Shown one piece after another: positions 25,609-33,460 of a stretch of DNA of 56,649 bases. Every line of letters starts with the position of its first letter. Within the stretch, counting starts at the first letter, position 1. The stretch comes from Lentimicrobium sp. (GTDB lineage: Bacteria; Bacteroidota; Bacteroidia; Bacteroidales; Lentimicrobiaceae). The DNA lies in NCBI GenBank assembly GCA_024709105.1, contig JANJXJ010000010.1, forward strand, positions 1-56,649, given 5' to 3'. The notes under the pieces were generated by a model, which was not told the origin of the DNA, searched no databases, and saw only the letters and a program-made list of their open reading frames with translations. The translations under genes and the position numbers were made by a program.

Positions 25609-28263
25609 ATGAAAAAAATCGTCTTTTTATTGATTGTTCAATCAGTAGTTCTGCTCGCAGCCGGTCAGGATTATAAAAACGCCCGATTGCCTGTTCAACA
25701 GCGGGTGAATGATCTGCTGCAACGAATGACAACCGAAGAAAAGTTCTGGCAGTTGTTTATGCTTGTCGAAGACTGGAGCATGGATAAAAGCCGCTATACT
25801 TGCGGGGCTTTTGGTTTTGAGGGTGGTGTTTCTGCTCAGGATGGCAGTACAGCCGGGCAAATGATTCAGATAACAGGTACGGATAATGCAGCTGCTATGA
25901 CCCGGGCAATCAATGCTGCTCAAAAGCATTTTATTGAAAATACGCGGCTTGGAATTCCCATGCTGCCTTTTGATGAAGCCCTGCACGGATTGGTCAGGCC
26001 CGGCGCTACTGCATTTCCTCAGTCTATCGGTTTGGCGGCAATGTTCGACATAGCGCTTATGAGCAAAGTGGCAGCTGCCATTGCTGAGGAAACGCGAAGC
26101 AGGGGAATAAGGCAAATTCTTTCACCTGTCATAAACATTGCCGGTGATGTGCGCTGGGGCAGGGTAGAGGAAACTTATGGAGAGGATCCTTTTCTGGCTT
26201 CTGAAATGGGTGTAGCATTTGTTAAGGAATTTGAAAAGCGCGGAATCATTGCAACTCCCAAACATTTTGTTTCCAACTATGGTGCCGGCGGCCGCGACAG
26301 TTATCCGGTTCACTATAATGAAAGGTATCTGCGCGAAGTGGAGCTTCCGCCGTTTGAAGCAGCCTTTAAGCGAGGCGGTGCCAGGTCGGTGATGACAGCC
26401 TATAACTCCCTCGATGGAACTCCTTGTACGGCTAATCCATGGTTGCTGAATGATTTGCTGAGAAAGGATTGGGGATTTACCGGATTTGTTATTTCTGATG
26501 CCGGAGCCACAGGTGGAGCAAATGTGCTGCATTTTACTGCCCGCGATTATCCCGGTTCTACCGAAAATGCCATCAATGGTGGCCTTGATGTTATTTTTCA
26601 AACTGCTTACGAACATTATCCGCTTTTTATTGATGCTTTTACGTCAGGTAACATTCCTGTGGCAGTCATTGATTCTGCTGTAGCCAGGGTGTTGAAAGCC
26701 AAATTTGAACTCGGACTTTTTGACTCACCCTATGCCGATCCCACCGAAGCCGAGCGGGTGAATGGCTGCGCTGAACACAGGGCCGTTGCACTGGAAGCTG
26801 CCCGTAAATCTTTGGTTTTGCTCAAAAACGATATGAATCTACTCCCGCTAAAATCTGAGAATATCTCAATTGCCGTGGCAGGTTCCGATGCTGTGGAGGC
26901 AAGGCTGGGCGGATACAGTGGGCCGGGAAACAATCTTATTTCTATCCTCGACGGTATAAAACAGGAAGCCCCTGAAAAATATACTGTTAAATACGCCCGT
27001 GGTTGCGAGCGCGAGGTTATTGAATATCAAACCATTCCGGCGGAATTTCTTTCATGTGTTGTTGATGGCAAGACTGTGACAGGGTTAAATGGAGAATATT
27101 TTGATAACACTCAGTTTTCTGGCAAGCCTGCTTTTGTGCGAAAAGACAAGCAGATAAATTTTCAATGGACATTGTTCTCTCCCGACCCTGAAAAACTTGC
27201 CTATGATTCCTATTCAGTAAGATGGAGTGGAAAGTTAACTGCGCCGGTTTCAGGGACAATCCATCTGGGTGTTGACGGGAACGATGGATACCGCATTTTT
27301 ATTGACAACAAACTTTTGCTCGATAACCGCAAATTTACCGGCAGAAACCTGAAAACAATTCCTGTTGATCTTGTTAAAGGTAAAGAATATGAAATACGTG
27401 TCGAATATTCCGAACCCTCTGGAAATGCCTGGTTCAGGTTGGTTTGGGATTACGGAGTACCTGCTGATTATGACTCGAAAATTAAAGAAGCTGTAGCTCT
27501 TGCCAATGAAAGCGATGTTATCGTGGCAGTTGTTGGCATTGAAGAGGGCGAATTCCGCGACAGGGCGCTCTTATCCCTTCCCGGAAATCAGGAAATAATG
27601 CTAATGGAGCTGGCACAAACCGGAAAACCGCTTGTTGTTGTGCTGGTTGGTGGAAGTGCTGTAACACCAGGCCTTTGGATGGAAAAATCTGATGCAGTGT
27701 TGTGTGCCTGGTATCCCGGAGAAGTGGGTGGAATTGCTGTTGCAGAAGCCATCTTTGGAAAAATTAATCCCGCAGGAAGACTTCCTGTTACATGGCCTCA
27801 GCACGAAGGTCAGCTGCCTTTGGTATACAACAGCAAACCCACTGGACGGGGTGATGACTACCTCAATCTAAGTGGTCAGCCATTGTTCCCTTTTGGTTAT
27901 GGATTGAGCTATACCAACTTTGAATACACTAACTTGCAAATTTCTGAATCTTCAGTCCAAAACCATTTTATGGTTTCTTTCGAAGTGAAGAATTCTGGAA
28001 AATGCAAAGGTGATGAAGTGCCACAGCTTTACCTGCGCGACATGTTTGCATCGGTTGCCCGCCCTGTGAAGGAACTAAAAGGGTTTAAACGAATTGCACT
28101 CGAAGCAGGAGAAACTCAAAAAGTTGAATTTGAAATTACGCCCCAAATGCTTCAGATGCTGGATAAGGACCTTCGCACAGTAATTGAGCCCGGAGAGATC
28201 AGGGTGATGATTGGAGCATCTTCAAAAGACATCAGGTTAACAGGAGTCTTGCAGGCAAAATAG
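25609..28263 (+). CDS. Secreted GH3 glycosidase with PA14 insert
   Basis: 884 residues. A signal peptide (1-19, 'AAGQDY') is followed by the GH3 TIM-barrel with catalytic nucleophile D297 in 'VISDAG', and then the GH3 alpha/beta sandwich. A PA14 domain (about 483-610, 'GLNGEYFDN'...'FRLVWDYG') interrupts the sandwich. The general acid/base lies in the E-rich 'EEGEFRDRALLSLPGNQ' (E645-E648). A fibronectin-III-like domain forms the C-terminus (about 800-875). PA14 inserts occur in beta-glucosidases and xylosidases of this family. The probable role is release of terminal beta-linked sugars from plant-type oligosaccharides in the periplasm or outside. No SusC/SusD pair is nearby, so this is not a classical polysaccharide utilisation locus. 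Confidence 0.93.
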   Translation: MKKIVFLLIVQSVVLLAAGQDYKNARLPVQQRVNDLLQRMTTEEKFWQLFMLVEDWSMDKSRYTCGAFGFEGGVSAQDGSTAGQMIQITGTDNAAAMTRAINAAQKHFIENTRLGIPMLPFDEALHGLVRPGATAFPQSIGLAAMFDIALMSKVAAAIAEETRSRGIRQILSPVINIAGDVRWGRVEETYGEDPFLASEMGVAFVKEFEKRGIIATPKHFVSNYGAGGRDSYPVHYNERYLREVELPPFEAAFKRGGARSVMTAYNSLDGTPCTANPWLLNDLLRKDWGFTGFVISDAGATGGANVLHFTARDYPGSTENAINGGLDVIFQTAYEHYPLFIDAFTSGNIPVAVIDSAVARVLKAKFELGLFDSPYADPTEAERVNGCAEHRAVALEAARKSLVLLKNDMNLLPLKSENISIAVAGSDAVEARLGGYSGPGNNLISILDGIKQEAPEKYTVKYARGCEREVIEYQTIPAEFLSCVVDGKTVTGLNGEYFDNTQFSGKPAFVRKDKQINFQWTLFSPDPEKLAYDSYSVRWSGKLTAPVSGTIHLGVDGNDGYRIFIDNKLLLDNRKFTGRNLKTIPVDLVKGKEYEIRVEYSEPSGNAWFRLVWDYGVPADYDSKIKEAVALANESDVIVAVVGIEEGEFRDRALLSLPGNQEIMLMELAQTGKPLVVVLVGGSAVTPGLWMEKSDAVLCAWYPGEVGGIAVAEAIFGKINPAGRLPVTWPQHEGQLPLVYNSKPTGRGDDYLNLSGQPLFPFGYGLSYTNFEYTNLQISESSVQNHFMVSFEVKNSGKCKGDEVPQLYLRDMFASVARPVKELKGFKRIALEAGETQKVEFEITPQMLQMLDKDLRTVIEPGEIRVMIGASSKDIRLTGVLQAK

Positions 28264-28324
28264 AATTTGAATTTTGTCGTTTCCCGGAGCTCCCGGAAAT
28301 TATACCTGTCAGCAATTTTAAGAA

Positions 28325-29323
28325 TTATTGAGGCTTAAATGCTTCATTTATCACATCAGTGAAAAGCTGTTTTAATGTTATGCCCATAACTGCAGCCTGC
28401 TGAGGTACGATGCTGGCTTCCGAAAGCCCGGGAATGGTGTTTACCTCCAGGAAATAGAATTGCCCCGGGTCGCGAAAATCATCGGGAGTAAGAATATAAT
28501 CAAACCTAACAATGCCCCGGCAATTGAACTTCCTGTAAAGTTTCAGCGACAACTCCCTGCATTCATTGGTCAGGTTTTCGCTTATCCGGGCCGGTGTTAT
28601 TTCCTGTGATTTGCCTTTGTATTTGGCCTCATAATCAAAAAATTCATTGCCGCTGATGATTTCGGTGAGCGGCAAAGCAATCAGGTTCCCCTCTTTTTCA
28701 TACACACCGCAGGTAATTTCAACCCCCGGAATAAATTCCTGTATAAGAATTTCGCTGTCAACAGCAAAAGCTTCGTGTATGGCTGACATTAATTTGTCTT
28801 CCTGATGGACTTTAGTAACTCCTACACTTGAACCATTGCTGTTTGGTTTTACAAAGCAGGGCAATGAGGTGCACGCAAGAATTTCGCTGGGCACTATTTC
28901 ATCCCGGCGATGCAGATAATAAGTGGCAGCAGTTTTTACTCCTGCCCTGGCAGCAAATTCATTGCAAAAGTATTTGTTGAAGGTAAGCGCAGAAGTGGCT
29001 CTGCCACATGTATTATAGGGGATATTCAGCAAATCAAGATAACCCTGAATTTTTCCGTCTTCGCCGGGTGTGCCGTGAATACCGATAAATGCTGCATCAA
29101 ATTTTACCTTACCTGCTGGCAGATCGAGCGAAAAAGTATTCATGTCAAGGGGAAATACTTTTCCATCTTCGGTAGCATAAGTCCACGAATTTTTTCCAAC
29201 ATGAATAATGTAAACATTGAAAAGTTCCTTGTCAATGTTTTTGTATATCACCTTTCCGCTTTCAAGCGAAACCTCATATTCGCCGGAATAGCCCCCGGAA
29301 AGCAGAGCGATGTTTTTTTTCAT
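28325..29323 (-). CDS. ddl: D-alanine--D-alanine ligase
   Basis: 332 residues, an ATP-grasp enzyme of normal Ddl length. N-terminal 'LLSGGYSGEYEVSLESGK' is the substrate-binding S/E motif. 'FIGIHGTPGEDGKIQGYLD' follows, then 'PCFVKPNSNGSSVGVTK' (ATP loop), 'EVTCGVYEKEG'-type strand, 'RFDYIL' and 'FLEVNTIPGL' (Mg2+ site and D-Ala carboxylate). It joins two D-Ala for the peptidoglycan stem peptide in the cytoplasm. The gene stands alone here, not in the usual mur cluster, and is divergent from the heavy-metal lipoprotein gene. Confidence 0.96.
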   Translation of the reverse strand: MKKNIALLSGGYSGEYEVSLESGKVIYKNIDKELFNVYIIHVGKNSWTYATEDGKVFPLDMNTFSLDLPAGKVKFDAAFIGIHGTPGEDGKIQGYLDLLNIPYNTCGRATSALTFNKYFCNEFAARAGVKTAATYYLHRRDEIVPSEILACTSLPCFVKPNSNGSSVGVTKVHQEDKLMSAIHEAFAVDSEILIQEFIPGVEITCGVYEKEGNLIALPLTEIISGNEFFDYEAKYKGKSQEITPARISENLTNECRELSLKLYRKFNCRGIVRFDYILTPDDFRDPGQFYFLEVNTIPGLSEASIVPQQAAVMGITLKQLFTDVINEAFKPQ

Positions 29324-29347
29324 GTGTACTTTTTATTGAATTCAGCG

Positions 29348-29355
29348 CAAATTTA
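29348..29355 (-). promoter_or_regulatory. -7 promoter box of ddl
   Basis: TAAATTTG on the minus strand fits TAnnTTTG, 24 bases before the ATG at 29323. No spaced TTG is found. Confidence 0.45.
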
Positions 29356-29410
29356 CTCACTCTGTTGTTTAAATGAATGTTTGAGCGAAAATAATCTTCA
29401 CAGTGGTGGT

Positions 29411-29441
29411 TTGCCAAATGCTTCGATAATTCCTATCTTTG
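29411..29441 (+). promoter_or_regulatory. Promoter of the heavy-metal-binding lipoprotein gene
   Basis: TTG (29411-29413), 20 bases, TATCTTTG (29434-29441): full consensus. It gives a ~48-base leader to the ATG at 29495. Confidence 0.75.
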
Positions 29442-29494
29442 CATTACAAATTTGACTGGCACTCACTGTTATTGATAACAAAATCTCATTTTTC

Positions 29495-29830
29495 ATGAAA
29501 AGAATCCTTCTATTTGTGGCTGCAGTAGCATTTTTTGCTTCCTGCGGACAAACAGGTTCGAAGCCTGAAGCCGCTGCCGAAATTAATGTGGCCGCTGTAA
29601 AAACTATTGAGCTGCATGTAACCGGAATGACCTGCGAAGGCTGTGAAAATTCTGTTACTACTGCGGTTGCCGAACTCCCCGGTGTTACTACGAGTGTAGC
29701 TTCTTTTCGCGAAGAACTGGCATCGGTAAGCTTTGATACCACTCAGGTGAGTATAGAAACGATTACAGCAACCATCAACGACCTCGGATATACTGTTGTT
29801 GGTGAACTGAAACCCGAAGACCTGCACTGA
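29495..29830 (+). CDS. Lipoprotein with a heavy-metal-associated (HMA) domain
   Basis: 111 residues. A lipoprotein signal ends in FFASC17. A short linker rich in Ala/Glu leads to one HMA domain (about 37-105) with the metal motif GMTC47EGC50. HMA domains bind Cu(I) or Hg(II)/Zn(II), usually in chaperones or P-type ATPases in the cytoplasm. Here the domain is lipid-anchored and so periplasmic or at the outer membrane, which is unusual. It has its own promoter and terminator and no metal-transport neighbour. Possible roles are metal buffering or a MerP-like relay. Confidence 0.9.
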   Translation: MKRILLFVAAVAFFASCGQTGSKPEAAAEINVAAVKTIELHVTGMTCEGCENSVTTAVAELPGVTTSVASFREELASVSFDTTQVSIETITATINDLGYTVVGELKPEDLH

Positions 29831-29864
29831 GTTTTAATATTCGATAATAAAATGGAAGTTAAAC

Positions 29865-29892
29865 AAAATCCCCTGAAACGGGGATTTTTTGT
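29865..29892 (+). terminator. Intrinsic terminator of the HMA lipoprotein gene
   Basis: A perfect 9-bp stem (29865-29873 with 29880-29888), a 6-base loop and a T run. Confidence 0.85.
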
Positions 29893-30156
29893 TTCATGAT
29901 TTTTGGATGAATTTAAAATATAATCAACAAAGGAACCATTCTCAAAACGATTTGAAGCTTTTGTTCAAGCTAGCGCCTTGCTGATTTTTTTGATATATTT
30001 GGCAAAGAAATAGATATACAGATATATAAACCTGAATATGTGTAATACTGTAGAATTTTCATGGTTAAACAATTTAGACAATTTCTAAATTAGCTTTCTG
30101 AGGATAATTTCCTGTGTTTATAAATAACTTTGAAGGGCATTAAAAATGCTTAAATC
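29893..30156. other. Intergenic region upstream of the bd-oxidase operon
   Basis: AT-rich. Contains TAACTTTG (30125-30132), a -7 box 25 bases before the DUF4492 start, without a good -33 TTG. No ORF or RNA gene is seen. Confidence 0.55.
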
Positions 30157-30375
30157 ATGAAGCGGAACATTTTTTCACGGGTTTTTCATTTCTATTATGA
30201 GGGATTTAAAAGTATGACCATAGGCAAAACCCTTTGGGCAATCATTCTCATTAAGCTATTTGTGATGTTTGTGATTCTGAAAATATTTTTCTTTCCCAAT
30301 TTTCTTAAGACCAATTTCGAAACCGACCAGGAGCGCAGTGATTATGTTCTTGAGCAATTAACTAATCCTAAATAA
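30157..30375 (+). CDS. DUF4492 small membrane protein, first gene of the cyd operon
   Basis: 72 residues. A basic N-terminus with aromatic residues ('FSRVFHFYYEGFKSM', 6-20) precedes one membrane span (about 25-47) and an acidic tail. This fits DUF4492, a family that in Bacteroidota lies just before cydA. It is 11 bases upstream of cydA. Its conserved location points to a role in assembly or as an extra subunit of cytochrome bd; its function is not established to my knowledge. Confidence 0.85.
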   Translation: MKRNIFSRVFHFYYEGFKSMTIGKTLWAIILIKLFVMFVILKIFFFPNFLKTNFETDQERSDYVLEQLTNPK

Positions 30376-30386
30376 AAAGCTGTATC

Positions 30387-31937
30387 ATGACAGAAACTTT
30401 TGACTATTCATTGATTGACTGGTCGCGGGCGCAATTTGCCCTTACGGCCATGTATCACTGGATGTTCGTGCCCCTTACGCTTGGCCTGGGCTTTATTGTG
30501 GCCATTATGGAATCAATTTATGTTAAAACCGGCGACCCTGAGTGGAAACGGATTACCAAATTCTGGATGACTATTTTCGGTATTAATTTTGCCATTGGAG
30601 TAGCCACCGGAATTATTCTTGAGTTTGAGTTCGGCACCAACTGGTCGAACTATTCTTGGTTTGTGGGCGATATTTTTGGCGCTCCCTTAGCCATTGAAGG
30701 AATTATGGCTTTCTTTATTGAGTCTACTTTTATTGCAGTAATGTTCTTTGGATGGAATAAAGTAAGCAAAAAGTTTCATCTGATCTCCACCTGGCTGGTT
30801 GCCTTTGGGGCCAGTCTTTCTGCTTTGTGGATTCTGGTTGCCAATGCCTGGATGCAGATGCCGGTAGGTATGAAATTTAATCCCGATACTGCCCGTAACG
30901 AAATGGTGCATTTTTGGGATGTGCTTTTCTCCCCCATGGCGGTAAGTAAGTTTACACATACCATTTCTTCTTCCTATATGCTTGCCGCACTGGTGGTTAT
31001 TGGAATTAGCTCATGGTTCCTGCTTAAAAAGCGGCATCTTGTTTTTGCTAAACGCAGCATAGTGGTTGCTGCAGTCTTCGGATTGGTTACTTCAATTTTT
31101 ACGGTAGCAACCGGAGATTACAGTGCTAAGGTAGTGGCCAGGTATCAGCCGATGAAATTTGCTGCATTCGAAGGTTTGTATGTGGGGCAGCGGGGCGCTC
31201 CTCTGGTGGCTTTGGGAATTGTTTCCTCAACCCCTGAAGATCCGGATAATGAAAATATCAAAGACTTTGTGTTTAAGATCGAAATTCCGAACTTCCTGTC
31301 ATACATGGCTTTCCAGGATTTTGACGCCTTTATTCCCGGGGTTCGCGATCTGATGGAAGGCAACGAGGAACATGGAATTATGTCAGCAGCCGAAAAAATT
31401 TCCAGAGGAAAGCTTGCTATTGATGCTCTTGCCGAATACAAAGCAGCAAAAAAAGCAGGTAATACTGAGAAGCTTGCTGAAGCAGAGACTATTCTTGAAG
31501 AAAACTTCAAATATTTTGGATATGGCTACTTTGTGGATGACCCATCCCGGTTAGTTCCCAATGTGCCATTGACATTCTACAGTTTCCATCTTATGGTGGC
31601 GCTGGGTATGTGGTTCCTTTTCTTTTTTGGTATAGTGCTGGTGCTGGTTTACAAGGATAAAATTTCAAGAGCCAGATTCTGGTTGATTATGGGTATTGTA
31701 AATATTCCGCTGGCATATCTTGCATCTCAATCGGGTTGGGTAACTGCTGAGATGGGCCGTCAGCCCTGGGTAATTCAGGATCTTATGCCCACCATGACTG
31801 CTGTCAGCCGACTTGATGTAAATGCGGTAATCACTACTTTTATTCTGTTTGCTGTAATTTTTACCACACTTATGATTGCTGAGCTCAGGATAATGTTCAA
31901 AACCATAAAAAACGGACCTAAACCAGGAGGAAATTAA
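30387..31937 (+). CDS. cydA: Cytochrome bd quinol oxidase subunit I
   Basis: 516 residues with nine predicted spans. H24 in 'MYHWMFVPLTLG' is the haem b595/d-side ligand position. 'FEFGTNW' and 'GAPLAIEGIMAFFIEST' carry the conserved Glu residues of the proton path. The periplasmic Q loop (about 270-390) is long and charged, with 'AAEKISRGKLAIDALAEYK' and 'LEENFKYFGYGY', like the L-type (E. coli-like) loop. 'FHLMVALG' holds the Met ligand of haem b558, and 'GWVTAEMGRQPW' is the family signature. The enzyme oxidises quinol and reduces O2 with high affinity without pumping protons, suiting a microaerobic or oxygen-scavenging life. Confidence 0.97.
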   Translation: MTETFDYSLIDWSRAQFALTAMYHWMFVPLTLGLGFIVAIMESIYVKTGDPEWKRITKFWMTIFGINFAIGVATGIILEFEFGTNWSNYSWFVGDIFGAPLAIEGIMAFFIESTFIAVMFFGWNKVSKKFHLISTWLVAFGASLSALWILVANAWMQMPVGMKFNPDTARNEMVHFWDVLFSPMAVSKFTHTISSSYMLAALVVIGISSWFLLKKRHLVFAKRSIVVAAVFGLVTSIFTVATGDYSAKVVARYQPMKFAAFEGLYVGQRGAPLVALGIVSSTPEDPDNENIKDFVFKIEIPNFLSYMAFQDFDAFIPGVRDLMEGNEEHGIMSAAEKISRGKLAIDALAEYKAAKKAGNTEKLAEAETILEENFKYFGYGYFVDDPSRLVPNVPLTFYSFHLMVALGMWFLFFFGIVLVLVYKDKISRARFWLIMGIVNIPLAYLASQSGWVTAEMGRQPWVIQDLMPTMTAVSRLDVNAVITTFILFAVIFTTLMIAELRIMFKTIKNGPKPGGN

Positions 31938-31938
31938 G

Positions 31939-33096
31939 ATGTTTGAAACTTTTTCAATTTTATCGCTTCAGCAATACTGGTGGGTAATTATATCAGTTCT
32001 GGCAAGTTTGCTGGTTTTTATGATGTTTGTTCAGGGTGGACAAACACTCATCTACACTCTCGGTAAAACCGAAACCGAAAGGTCGCTTATTGTGAATACG
32101 CTGGGCCGGAAATGGGAACTTACTTTTACAACTCTAGTAACCTTTGGAGGTGCCTTTTTTGCTTCTTTTCCTCTTTTCTATTCTACCAGCTTCGGAGGCG
32201 CTTACTGGGTGTGGATGGCCATTTTGTTTGCCTTTGTTATTCAGGCCATTTCTTATGAGTACAGGTCTAAACCCAATAATTTCTTAGGTAAGCGTACCTT
32301 CGAGATCTTTCTTCTTCTGAATGGTGCATTGGGCACAATTCTAATTGGAACGGCCGTTGGCACTTTCTTTAATGGTGCCATGTTTTCAGTTGACAAACTG
32401 AATATTACAAATATTTACGATTCAGCTATTTCGCGCTGGATGACTCCTGCTCACGGTCTGGAAGCTGTATTGAATTTTCATAATGTAGCTCTTGGACTCG
32501 CTGTATTCTTCCTTGCACGTGTGCTCGGAATCCTTTACATTGTGAATAGCGTTGATGATGCCGAAATTCACAACCGGGCGCGCAAACAAATGATTTACAA
32601 TGCAGTTCCGTTTCTTGTTTTCTTCCTGTATTTTGTAATTCATTTGCTTTTAAAACAAGGTTTTGCCTACAATCCCGAAACCGGTGAGGTCTTTATGGAA
32701 AAATACAAATATTTCCATAACCTTATTCAAATGCCGGTTGTACTTATCATATTTCTTGCGGGTGTAGTTGGAGTACTTGCAGGCATTGCGAGATTTCTTT
32801 TTTGCAGAAGCCTGTCAGGAATATGGTTTTCGGGAGCCGGCACTGTGCTGGCTGTTTTGGCGTTGTTCCTCATTGCCGGGCTAAACAACACTGCTTATTA
32901 CCCGTCGCTGCATAATCTTCAGGAATCTCTTACCATTGAGAACAGTTCTTCAAGTCATTACACGCTTACTGCAATGAGTTATGTGTCGTTGTTTGTGCCT
33001 GTGGTTATTACCTACATCTTTTTCGTATGGCGCGCAATCAATAACAAGCCTATAAAGAAAGCCGACCTTGAGGATGAAAATTCTCACATTTATTAA
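31939..33096 (+). CDS. cydB: Cytochrome bd quinol oxidase subunit II
   Basis: 385 residues with about eight to nine spans. It starts one base after the cydA stop. N-terminal 'LQQYWWVIISVLASLLVFMMFVQGGQTL' corresponds to the conserved 'WW..ig.ll.gfa..dGfdlG' start of CydB. 'SYEYRSKP' is the usual cytoplasmic loop after the third helix. CydB supports CydA and holds no haem itself. The gene is followed after 17 bases by a 45-codon single-span ORF. Confidence 0.95.
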   Translation: MFETFSILSLQQYWWVIISVLASLLVFMMFVQGGQTLIYTLGKTETERSLIVNTLGRKWELTFTTLVTFGGAFFASFPLFYSTSFGGAYWVWMAILFAFVIQAISYEYRSKPNNFLGKRTFEIFLLLNGALGTILIGTAVGTFFNGAMFSVDKLNITNIYDSAISRWMTPAHGLEAVLNFHNVALGLAVFFLARVLGILYIVNSVDDAEIHNRARKQMIYNAVPFLVFFLYFVIHLLLKQGFAYNPETGEVFMEKYKYFHNLIQMPVVLIIFLAGVVGVLAGIARFLFCRSLSGIWFSGAGTVLAVLALFLIAGLNNTAYYPSLHNLQESLTIENSSSSHYTLTAMSYVSLFVPVVITYIFFVWRAINNKPIKKADLEDENSHIY

Positions 33097-33113
33097 CCTA
33101 AAACCCTGCTGAA

Positions 33114-33251
33114 ATGTATTTGGATAAAATCATGTGGTTTCTGGCTTGGCCGGCCATGATAGCAATTTCGTACTATCTTGCTTTGTTTGCGCTTAAAACC
33201 CTCAAACGCCAGATTCAGGAAGACCCGTTGGGGGAAGATACCAGGCCCTGA
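33114..33251 (+). CDS. 45-residue single-span ORF after cydB, candidate CydX-like subunit
   Basis: ATG 33114 to TGA 33249-33251. The product has a short N-terminus (MYLDK), one hydrophobic helix with three aromatic residues (about 6-27) and a charged tail 'LKTLKRQIQEDPLGEDTRP'. Size, topology and position directly after cydB match CydX/CydS/CydH, the small subunits that stabilise haems of bd oxidases. Sequence similarity to E. coli CydX is not evident beyond pattern. It lies 17 bases behind cydB and ahead of the operon terminator (33328-33362), so it should be cotranscribed. This is a strong positional inference, but the protein itself is unproven. Confidence 0.72.
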   Translation: MYLDKIMWFLAWPAMIAISYYLALFALKTLKRQIQEDPLGEDTRP

Positions 33252-33327
33252 TCATGCAATTTGGATGATTTCCGGAACTTATTAACACTTTTTCGGGATC
33301 ATTCTATTTATAGTATTTACTTTTTAA

Positions 33328-33362
33328 ATGGCAGTCTGAGGGTCTCAGGCTGTCATTTTTTA
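33328..33362 (+). terminator. Intrinsic terminator of the cyd operon
   Basis: A 13-bp stem (33328-33340 with 33344-33356, two G-U pairs), 3-base loop and T run, 77 bases after the last gene. Confidence 0.85.
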
Positions 33363-33394
33363 TTTAGAATTATTCCATCAAACTTTGTATTTTC

Positions 33395-33426
33395 TTGTTT
33401 TACAATTCTGAAAACAACTATTTTTG
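33395..33426 (+). promoter_or_regulatory. Promoter of the Asp-box/PKD T9SS protein gene
   Basis: TTG (33395-33397), 21 bases, TATTTTTG (33419-33426); the start would give a ~30-base leader to ATG 33461. Confidence 0.6.
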
Positions 33427-33460
33427 TGATTCTCATATCAACGCTACAAACATTTGTAAA

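Noticed and set aside
25609-28263. Polysaccharide utilisation locus around the GH3 gene
   Set aside because: No SusC/SusD-type genes, regulators or further glycosidases are adjacent; the neighbours are ispG and ddl.
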